Origin: Colwellia sp. 1_MG-2023
Lineage (GTDB): Bacteria > Pseudomonadota > Gammaproteobacteria > Enterobacterales > Alteromonadaceae
DNA: 64,000 nucleotides
Direction of reading: 5' to 3'
Assembly (NCBI RefSeq): GCF_030546755.1
Contig: NZ_JAUOPE010000006.1
Location: forward strand, 62,001 to 126,000
Position numbers and translations under genes: made by a program. Below the pieces are notes generated by a model. It did no database searches, had not been told where the DNA came from, and saw nothing but the letters and a program-made list of their open reading frames with translations. Shown here piece by piece: positions 58,501 through 64,000 of this stretch; position 1 is the stretch's first letter, and each line of letters begins with the position of its first letter.

Positions 58501-61500
58501 AAACCTAATCCAGTACCACTTTGTTGGCGTTGACTATGGCCTTGTAGTTGTTCGAATGAATTGAATATTGCTGATAACTTATTTTCGGCAATACCTATGC
58601 CGGTATCGGTTACCGAAATTTTTATATGCTTATCACTTAAAGCGGCATCAACGGTAACTTCACCTTGTTCGGTAAATTTAATGGCGTTACCAATAAGGTT
58701 ATAGAGAATTTGCTCTAATCGATTTTCATCAGCGTTAACTAAGGGCAGGGTGTTAATCACATTATTTTTTAAGGTGATGGGCTTGTCCCCAATCAAGGGG
58801 GTTGAAACTGTTAGTACTACATCCGTTAAACTATGTAGTTCTACACCGCTGGTATGTAACTTAAGATTTTGATTTTTCATTTTAGAGAAATCAAGAATAT
58901 CATTGACTAGATGCGATAGTCTTTTTCCGCTTGCTACCACCATAGCTAAGTTTTTGTTAGCATTTTCAGGTAATTGGCCTGCAACCCCATCAATTAATGA
59001 CTCTGCTAAACCTATAATGCCATTAAGCGGTGTACGAAGTTCATGGGAAGTATTCGCTAAAAATTCATCTTTTAATTTATCGGCACGGGTTAAACGAATA
59101 TTGATGGCTTGTTCTTTTAATCGTTGGTAGTTTTGGCGGTACAAAATATAACCAATTAAACCGACAAATAAACAAAGGTATATCGTATAAGCCCACCAAG
59201 TTTGCCAAAGTGGGGGTAACACATGCACTTTTAATGACTTACCTTGTTCATTCCAATAACCGTCACCGTTACTGGCCTTAACCCGCAAAGTATAATGCCC
59301 TGCAGGCAAATTGGTATAAGTAGCTCGACGATTTTTAGCGTCGGTGTAAATCCAATCATCGTCAAAACCTTGCAACATATAAGCATATTGATTGTTCATC
59401 GGTTCAGAAAAATGCAGAGCAGAAAATTCAAAGGAAATCAGTTTTTCGTTATACGTTAAGGTTAATTCTTCTAGTTCATTAATCACAGAATCTATCGTGA
59501 AGGTGTCTTTATCTGCACTTTCTCGAGTTAATACGACATGTTCATTATGAACACGAAAATCAGTTAATACGACTTTGGGAGGAGTTAGATCATCAACTAT
59601 ATTTTCAGGATAAAAATGGTTATAACCGTTTGTTCCACCGAAAAACAATTCTCCAGATTGATTTTTAAATGCGGATAGAGAAGCAAATTCTTTTGACTGA
59701 ACACCATCACTTTCATCGTAGTTTTTAAATGTTTCATTAATTGGATCGAACTTTGATAAACCATTATTAGTACTTAGCCATAAAAAACCTTGGTTATCTT
59801 CTAATATGGTGTATATAACGTCATTGGGTAAGCCATCTTTTTCTGTGTAATTAGTAAATTGATTGGTTTTGGGGTTAAGTTTATTTAAACCAGAAAAAGT
59901 ACCTATCCAGAGTATTCCGTTTTTGTCTTCATAAATAGAGGCAATAAAATTACTAGAAATAGAATTTCTATTGTTTTCATCGTGTTTATAATGAGTAAAT
60001 TGATTGGTATTGAGGTTAAATTTATTTAAACCATTATTTTGAGTACCTATCCATAAACTCCCTGTTTTATCTAAATGTAATGCCCAAATATTATTGCCAG
60101 AAAGTGAGTTTTTATTTGATGGGTTATGTTTGTAGTGTTCAAAAGTTTGTTCTTGAATATTAAAGCGGTTTAAACCTCCTCCCCATGTGCCTACCCATAA
60201 AGTGTTATCATCTTGTTGAACAATATCTAATACAGCAGGGTGACTGATACTCTTTTTGTTATTATTTTGATGGTTAAAATGGGTAAAAGTATTAGTTTTA
60301 TTATCAAATAGCGCTAATCCAGCATTAACTGTTCCGATCCAAACACCATTGTTTTCGTCATAAACGAGTTTAGCAAGACTGTCAGAACTGATACTTTTCG
60401 GGTTGTGTGGTTGATGTCTGAAGTGAGTGTATTTGCCATTTGATTTGTTGTATTGGTTTAAACCCGCATCATAGGTACTCAGTAAAAGTTTGTCATCAGG
60501 TAGTAAAGCAAACCCCATTACCGTATTGCTGCTTAATGTGTTTTCGCTACCTTTTACTTGATTGATATGATTAAATTGTTCATTATTTAATTCATATTTA
60601 TCCAACCCATATATAAAATTTCCAATCCAAATGTTGCTCGATTTATCAGCAATAATGGTTGTTATTTGATTATGGCCTATGCTATTTGGGTTAGCATCAT
60701 TTGCTTGAATTAATTGCACATCATTTGTAATAAAACTATATCTAATAATACCTTTAGTTTGTGTACCTACCCACAACTCATCATTATGAAATAGAAAACT
60801 ATTAATCTGTTTATTGTTAAATAATTGAGAAAATTCACTGTTTGTTTTAATTAAACTCTGCTGGATATCGTATAAAATTACTCCGTTTTTTGTTCCTATC
60901 CATAATTCACTTTTATGAACTGCAAGCGTTGTAATATTATTATTGTTGATTACAGGGGTGAGCTTTTGAGTGTTAACATTAAGCTTTAAAAGTCCGTTCT
61001 TTTTTGTTGCTATCCATAAATTATTTTGATCATCAATTTGTAATGCTTGTATCGTTGAATCTGGTAATAAATGTGTAAAGTTACTGCCATCAAAGCGGTT
61101 TAGACCTTTTTCTGTGCCAATCCAAATAGTATCTGTAGGGTCTAATACCATACTGTTGATCACATTATTACTTAAACTATTTATGTTAGTAGGGATATGA
61201 GTGAAGGTCGTAAAATCATTATTTTTTTTATTGAAACGGTTTAGTCCCGATATCGTTCCAACCCAAATATTATTGTTTTTATCTTCGATCAAAGAGTTAA
61301 TGTTGCTACTTGAAAGCGAATTTGTATTTTCTAAATCACTTTTATAAACAGTAAAATTATAGCCGTCAAACCGATTTAAACCGTCACCGGTTCCTACCCA
61401 TAAATATCCCTGTTTATCTAAGAGTAGTGTCTGCACTGACGCTTGAGAGAGTCCTTCCTCTCTATCGTAATGATCTACATAAAAATCTTTTGCGAATAGA

Positions 61501-61556
61501 GGCTTTACAAATATATTTAGACAGAGAATGACTAATAGTATTAATTTTAGGTGCAT
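55527..61556 (-). CDS. Giant propeller hybrid histidine kinase (two kinase modules, three receivers, HPt)
   Basis: 2009-residue membrane sensor. After a signal peptide (1-22) comes a periplasmic two-component-regulator propeller of repeated blades (WIGT.xGLNRFD pattern, about 25-665), a Y_Y_Y domain (about 690-775) and one transmembrane helix (about 786-806). The cytoplasmic part holds HisKA+ATPase 1 (His838), receiver 1 (Asp1168), HisKA+ATPase 2 (His1271), receiver 2 (Asp1559), receiver 3 (Asp1699) and an HPt domain (His1868). All phospho-sites and G boxes ([18 protein letters not shown]) are intact. Propeller sensors often detect carbohydrates or other polymers, but the ligand is unknown here. 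A diguanylate cyclase lies downstream, and the peptide/oxidase cluster is divergent from its 5' end. Confidence 0.95.
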   Translation of the reverse strand: MHLKLILLVILCLNIFVKPLFAKDFYVDHYDREEGLSQASVQTLLLDKQGYLWVGTGDGLNRFDGYNFTVYKSDLENTNSLSSSNINSLIEDKNNNIWVGTISGLNRFNKKNNDFTTFTHIPTNINSLSNNVINSMVLDPTDTIWIGTEKGLNRFDGSNFTHLLPDSTIQALQIDDQNNLWIATKKNGLLKLNVNTQKLTPVINNNNITTLAVHKSELWIGTKNGVILYDIQQSLIKTNSEFSQLFNNKQINSFLFHNDELWVGTQTKGIIRYSFITNDVQLIQANDANPNSIGHNQITTIIADKSSNIWIGNFIYGLDKYELNNEQFNHINQVKGSENTLSSNTVMGFALLPDDKLLLSTYDAGLNQYNKSNGKYTHFRHQPHNPKSISSDSLAKLVYDENNGVWIGTVNAGLALFDNKTNTFTHFNHQNNNKKSISHPAVLDIVQQDDNTLWVGTWGGGLNRFNIQEQTFEHYKHNPSNKNSLSGNNIWALHLDKTGSLWIGTQNNGLNKFNLNTNQFTHYKHDENNRNSISSNFIASIYEDKNGILWIGTFSGLNKLNPKTNQFTNYTEKDGLPNDVIYTILEDNQGFLWLSTNNGLSKFDPINETFKNYDESDGVQSKEFASLSAFKNQSGELFFGGTNGYNHFYPENIVDDLTPPKVVLTDFRVHNEHVVLTRESADKDTFTIDSVINELEELTLTYNEKLISFEFSALHFSEPMNNQYAYMLQGFDDDWIYTDAKNRRATYTNLPAGHYTLRVKASNGDGYWNEQGKSLKVHVLPPLWQTWWAYTIYLCLFVGLIGYILYRQNYQRLKEQAINIRLTRADKLKDEFLANTSHELRTPLNGIIGLAESLIDGVAGQLPENANKNLAMVVASGKRLSHLVNDILDFSKMKNQNLKLHTSGVELHSLTDVVLTVSTPLIGDKPITLKNNVINTLPLVNADENRLEQILYNLIGNAIKFTEQGEVTVDAALSDKHIKISVTDTGIGIAENKLSAIFNSFEQLQGHSQRQQSGTGLGLAVTKQLVELHGGSISVTSTENKGSCFTFTLPINADQITDVTNVAKLANQQKLNRLQHLDSEIEYISVSEQELHQNKELTIEHQKFHILVVDDDPINRQVLLNHLNLLGYQLSEASSGSQALAMIEKANAQINHEGNLIKARPFDLILLDVMMPQMSGYEVCKFIRKSFSVNELPVIFLTAKNQVIDLVESFAVGGNDYLSKPISKHELLSRVENHLTLLDINRNLEFQVANRTSELEKATQAKSEFLAKMSHEIRTPMNAIIGLSHLTLKTKLDSHQTDLVQKTQDASQALLGLINDILDFSKIEAGKMTIESVIMNIEGLLKKTANICALKAHSKGLELIVKTAPNVPKQIKSDPVRLQQILVNLVTNAVKFTNQGHVLIEVKLSEKNTNQIEFNVSDTGIGLSEDSIEHLFQSFNQADSTITRKFGGTGLGLSICKQLTELMNGDIWVQSELDKGSTFGFSVGFEEVAQSELIKANSVMIEGINVLVVDDNPLCLSVIVDLLEQFGCKITTADNAMSALTLIDKAMLAEQPFDLVITDWRMPNMDGIELAHAINENIQQQNLPAVLMVTAFDKSDAISLSQTAGIDGYLEKPVDASILLDAMMEALKLDSNNMHYQSLQKGLLDLSHADILLVEDNELNQQVVLGFLEETHANIDVAENGKIALEKLAEKTYDIVLMDLQMPVMDGITATLEIRSQIEFADLPIIAMTAHAMQEELQKCLDVGMNDYFTKPIDPNALFVLLSKWLPKDGDSKTQAKKVTTKAEIKPIETLTTSPSLTQPNDNEDSFLTELSTLTILDVEKAIQAMGGRTHIYKKLVQDFSHNYADTVDGLREIYQNKCYDEAFRISHSLKSNANYIGAVTLTKRATDLEAQLKTKPESADLLVASTCIELNNVLMAINSVINKDTTTDDTALEINNVEYFTTQLKSLLISINRLLKQENAEVEDLLPRLITLTNNSKYQTIARKIADSIEDIEYGDAKKNVELLLNEL

Positions 61557-61670
61557 TGAACTGCCTTTCGATTTTTATTTAATTAGGAAGATAGTTATAT
61601 AAGGGGTAGCTTAAAGTTAATCTAATATTTCGACAAGCTATAATTTAATCTACATAGAATTAAGAAACAC

Positions 61671-61700
61671 TTGACATTATTTTAACATAAAAACTATGCT
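61671..61700 (+). promoter_or_regulatory. Sigma-70-type promoter of the peptide/oxidase operon
   Basis: Perfect TTGACA (61671-61676), an 18-bp spacer and TATGCT (61695-61700), 94 bases upstream of the small peptide start. The kinase promoter must lie in the same 237-base divergent region. Confidence 0.65.
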
Positions 61701-61793
61701 GTATCGGTTCGCTAAATACAGTTGTTTTTAATTAACTTATTTAAAGCAACAAGATACCAAGTTTTTGTTTATACACTATTTTAAGGAAAGAAC

Positions 61794-61973
61794 ATGTCCA
61801 ACAAAAGTAATACTGAATATTTACATGATGAAGGCGTACTAAATAAAAGTGACCTAAGTACAGAGCATGTGGAAGCTATTGACAGTTTATCAAAATTAGA
61901 AGTTGAGCAGTTAAAATCAATACATGACAATGCAAATAAGGATAAGGATCAACCGGTCGGAATATTCGTTTAA
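61794..61973 (+). CDS. 59-residue acidic peptide, candidate RiPP precursor
   Basis: Small gene with an excellent ribosome site (AAGGAAAG, 3 bases before ATG). The peptide begins MSNKSNTEYLHDEGVLN. Its middle is a predicted amphipathic acidic helix (about 20-45, with EHVEAIDSLSKLEVEQL), and it ends in a short tail DQPVGIFV after a Lys/Asp stretch. There are no Cys, no signal peptide and no membrane segment. Its stop codon overlaps the oxidase start (TAATG), tying their translation together. A helical acidic leader with a short tail beside a diiron oxidase and a cysteine protease is what a ribosomally made, post-translationally modified peptide would look like; the function is inferred. Confidence 0.7.
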   Translation: MSNKSNTEYLHDEGVLNKSDLSTEHVEAIDSLSKLEVEQLKSIHDNANKDKDQPVGIFV

Positions 61974-62677
61974 TGGTAAACAATATAGTTGCTCAATCAT
62001 TTTATGAGCGATTAAGTAAAAACTTGCATTTACTTGAATTAAAAGCTTGTGATGTAAATGCTCGTTTTTTTGAGTTAGCTACTCATTCAGAAGTTATTGT
62101 TGAACAATGTTTGACCAATTATAGAACTTCAAATGCAGCTGTTCCTATGATGAGGGAAGTCATTCGTTGTGCTAAGTTAATGCCTGATGATCCTGTTTCT
62201 GCTCCATTAATCAAATATATGGAACAGCATATTCCTGAAGAAACCGGTCATGACCAATGGTGTATAGATGATCTGGCTGTTTTAGGAGTAACAGAAGAAC
62301 AAATCCATTCAAAAATTCCATCGCCTAATATAATGGCACTGATAGGAAGCCAATACTATATGATACGCCATCAACATCCGGTAGCAATTATGGGGTATTT
62401 AGCTTGTTTAGAAACTCATCCACCAACGATTGAATATGTTGAAGGATTAATTGAAAAATCAGGCCTTCCTGCAGCAGCTTTCAGCGGATTAATGCATCAT
62501 GCCAAAATTGATCCTCATCATAAACAAGATATTATTAACACGTTAAACAGTCTACCGTTAACAGAAAAACAATATCAGCTTGTTGAACGAAGTGCTTTTC
62601 TTTCATTACGTTATGTTGCTTTGATGATGGAAGATGTCTGTAAGGCAGCACCGGTTGACTCCCTTGTTTCAATATAA
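61973..62677 (+). CDS. Heme-oxygenase-like diiron oxidase (iron-containing redox enzyme family)
   Basis: 234-residue all-helical cytosolic enzyme. The HDO-type ligand pattern is visible: EETGH (Glu90, His93), then Glu147 in LETH, and the HxxxDxxH motif formed by His176, Asp180 and His183. Relatives oxidise amino acids, fatty acids or peptide residues with O2 (for example decarboxylation, N-oxygenation). Its start overlaps the peptide stop by one base, which strongly suggests that the peptide is a substrate or partner. Weak likeness to PqqC-type proteins is possible. A terminator follows. The specific reaction is unknown. Confidence 0.8.
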   Translation: MVNNIVAQSFYERLSKNLHLLELKACDVNARFFELATHSEVIVEQCLTNYRTSNAAVPMMREVIRCAKLMPDDPVSAPLIKYMEQHIPEETGHDQWCIDDLAVLGVTEEQIHSKIPSPNIMALIGSQYYMIRHQHPVAIMGYLACLETHPPTIEYVEGLIEKSGLPAAAFSGLMHHAKIDPHHKQDIINTLNSLPLTEKQYQLVERSAFLSLRYVALMMEDVCKAAPVDSLVSI

Positions 62678-62695
62678 GGTTTTTATTGGTTTATT

Positions 62696-62720
62696 AAGAG
62701 CATATTAATGCTCTTTTTTT
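62696..62720 (+). terminator. Strong terminator between the diiron oxidase and the C1 protease
   Basis: AAGAGCAT / ATGCTCTT, 8-bp stem with a four-base loop, followed by TTTTTTT. It separates the peptide-oxidase pair from the protease gene, 24 bases downstream, so the protease must be expressed by read-through or by another promoter. Confidence 0.85.
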
Positions 62721-62743
62721 ATGTTTGATTTAAAGGCTAACTT

Positions 62744-63706
62744 ATGGAAATTATTCATCAACGAACCTTAATACCTGATCCTCATGATGAAAGAGATCAT
62801 CAGTTTTGTGACATTCACGGTGAAAACGCTTCAGAGTTTTGTCAGTTAACTTGTCGTATAAAAATTCAAGAAAAATTAGCCTCTTATACGTTAAGTCAAG
62901 TTGATTTAAGACCTCAATTAACCTCAGAAATCATTAATCAAGGTTTACTCAATTCATGTTCTGCATGCGCCATTGCCGTTGCGTCAGAGCTATATTTAAT
63001 AAAAGATCAGCAACCATTTATCGACGAAAATGCTTCAAATATTGACGCTTCACAAATGTTTGTTTATTACAATGAACGAGTAATGGAAGATAAAGTAGAT
63101 ATTAATGCTCCCGTTTATATTCGTAATGGCATTAAGTCTTTATTTAAACATGGTATTTGCTCTGAAAAGTCTTGGCCATACCCTGAAATGATGTTGCCAG
63201 AAAGTTTAAAAACTGTGGTGGCGAATGGCACGATGGAAGAAATGCAGCAAGAATTAACTCGCGTGATGACAGAGCATCAAGCAGAGATTCAAGCGGCAAT
63301 TAAAGAAAAACCCTCCAAAGCAGCGGTCACACAAGCAAAAAAGCACATTATTAATCGTTATTGTAAACTGAATGAAGAAGATGATTTAGCTGAATTAAGG
63401 TTAGCTTTATCAAAAGGGTTACCAGTGATATTTGGCATGATGGTACCTAAAAGTTTTTATGCTATAGGTAGCGACGGGGTAATGACAATGCCGGATACAG
63501 ATGAACCAAGGTTAGGTGGTCATGCTTTATTAGCCGTTGGTTATGATGATGATAGAAAAGTGTTTATTGTCCGTAATTCTTGGGGAGAAGAATTTGGCGA
63601 TAAAGGTTATTGTTATATGCCGTACGAATTTTTTAGCAGTGGTTACATATCAAATGGCAAGAACCAAGAGAATACCTTTAGTTATTGGTGCTTAACTCAC
63701 GAATAA
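62744..63706 (+). CDS. Cytoplasmic papain-family (C1) cysteine protease
   Basis: 320 residues, no signal peptide and no pro-segment of the cathepsin type. The active site is complete: oxyanion Gln66 (NQG), catalytic Cys72 in NSCSACA, His259 in GGHALLAVGYD and Asn277 in RNSWGEEFGDKGY. An extra charged helical insert (about 155-215, EEMQQELTRVMTEHQ) sits between the Cys and His halves. Intracellular C1 proteases are uncommon in bacteria; in some peptide-natural-product clusters (polytheonamide, from memory) a C1 protease trims the leader. Its place after the 59-residue peptide and the diiron oxidase suggests a maturation role, though it is beyond a terminator. Confidence 0.9.
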   Translation: MEIIHQRTLIPDPHDERDHQFCDIHGENASEFCQLTCRIKIQEKLASYTLSQVDLRPQLTSEIINQGLLNSCSACAIAVASELYLIKDQQPFIDENASNIDASQMFVYYNERVMEDKVDINAPVYIRNGIKSLFKHGICSEKSWPYPEMMLPESLKTVVANGTMEEMQQELTRVMTEHQAEIQAAIKEKPSKAAVTQAKKHIINRYCKLNEEDDLAELRLALSKGLPVIFGMMVPKSFYAIGSDGVMTMPDTDEPRLGGHALLAVGYDDDRKVFIVRNSWGEEFGDKGYCYMPYEFFSSGYISNGKNQENTFSYWCLTHE

Positions 63707-63764
63707 ACGTTGAATAAATCACTGTTCAGGCCTTGCCATTAATTTATCTAAATTTAGTACTAAA

Positions 63765-64000
63765 TTACGAGAGGCTTGCTGTATTTAAATGTCCTGCTGG
63801 CCTGTCTTTATAATTAGGTAATGCGGGAGTATTGCCAATCAAGGCTAACGATAAATAGCAGTTACTTAATGATAATAATAATTTATTGTCAATTAATGAC
63901 GATAAGCTGTTATCAATTTCACTATGGCTATAATTGGTTTCCAATGCCTCAAGCTTATTTAACAGCCTATTTTTAGTTATAGGCTCTTGGCATAAACGAT
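63765..64000 (-). CDS. C-terminal fragment of a protein continuing past the window; possibly RiPP-maturation radical SAM enzyme
   Basis: An open minus-strand frame enters from the right edge (first full codon at 63998) and stops at 63765, giving the last 77 residues. They include helices with LLNKLEALETNY and LSSLIDNKLLLSLSN, followed by CYLSLALIGNTP and the ending RPAGHLNTASLS. The segment L.DL.....YLSLAL reminds me of the C terminus of cobalamin-dependent radical SAM enzymes that methylate RiPP peptides. This is a guess from a short tail; the catalytic CxxxCxxC part would be outside the window. The gene converges with the C1 protease. Confidence 0.35.
   Translation of the reverse strand, partial: RLCQEPITKNRLLNKLEALETNYSHSEIDNSLSSLIDNKLLLSLSNCYLSLALIGNTPALPNYKDRPAGHLNTASLS

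Overview
The window looks like chromosomal DNA of a marine gammaproteobacterium of the order Alteromonadales, most likely Colwelliaceae (Colwellia or Thalassotalea type). The DNA is AT-rich, the proteins are typical of that group, and two blocks keep the Escherichia coli gene order: zapA-6S RNA / ygfB-pepP-ubiH-ubiI / gcvT-gcvH-gcvP, and fur-fldA-ybfE-ybfF / seqA-pgm. I see no rRNA, tRNA, CRISPR array, prophage or intact transposase. The mobile-type DNA I see is two copies of one 260-bp MITE-like repeat.

Layout. 0.2-1.2 kb: tRNA hydroxylase trhO. 1.3-8.9 kb: an NtrY-like kinase and a sigma-54 activator (minus strand), divergent from a three-gene HlyD/ATPase/FtsX-type exporter operon; two tandem dyads and a sigma-54-like promoter lie between them. 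8.9-11.1 kb: murI and metK, with a MetJ operator before metK. 11.4-13.3 kb: a MITE and a secreted M28 peptidase. 13.5-14.5 kb: 6S RNA with two extra partial copies of its 3' part, then zapA. 14.7-19.4 kb: ygfB, pepP and two ubiquinone hydroxylases. 19.5-20.0 kb: a protein resembling an ImmA/IrrE peptidase without its active site. 20.4-25.1 kb: glycine cleavage genes gcvT, gcvH and gcvP. 25.2-30.7 kb: a Fur-box-controlled iron operon (cadherin/DUF4856 lipoprotein, imelysin lipoprotein, TonB-dependent receptor). 30.8-31.8 kb: a fatty acid hydroxylase-type membrane protein. 32.0-37.1 kb: fur, fldA, ybfE, a DUF2788 protein, ybfF, seqA and pgm. 37.2-39.2 kb: a degenerate GGDEF protein and astE. 39.5-43.3 kb: branched-chain 2-oxoacid dehydrogenase E1alpha, E1beta and E2 (no E3 gene beside them). 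43.4-46.8 kb: small membrane and surface proteins and the second MITE copy. 47.1-49.5 kb: a PepSY protein with a response regulator and sensor kinase. 49.6-54.5 kb: DUF3300, M28 peptidase, YaeQ and DUF2235 proteins. 54.6-61.6 kb: a 2009-residue propeller hybrid kinase and a REC-GGDEF diguanylate cyclase (minus strand).

The most unusual region is the right end (61.67-64.0 kb). Divergent from the giant kinase, a good sigma-70-type promoter precedes a 59-residue acidic peptide gene. It overlaps by one base (TAATG) a heme-oxygenase-like diiron oxidase, and a terminator separates these from a cytoplasmic papain-type (C1) protease with a complete Gln-Cys-His-Asn active site. A gene running in from the right edge on the minus strand ends with a sequence that reminds me of RiPP-maturation radical SAM C-methyltransferases. 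Together these suggest an uncharacterised peptide-modification (RiPP-like) locus. This is inference and needs the flanking sequence and comparative genomics.

Start codons were moved inward from the longest open frame where a better ribosome site or family length supported it (fur, E1alpha, the 143-residue membrane protein, the PepSY, DUF3300 and DUF2235 proteins, and the second M28 peptidase). Bases 1-250 hold no recognisable gene apart from the leader of trhO.
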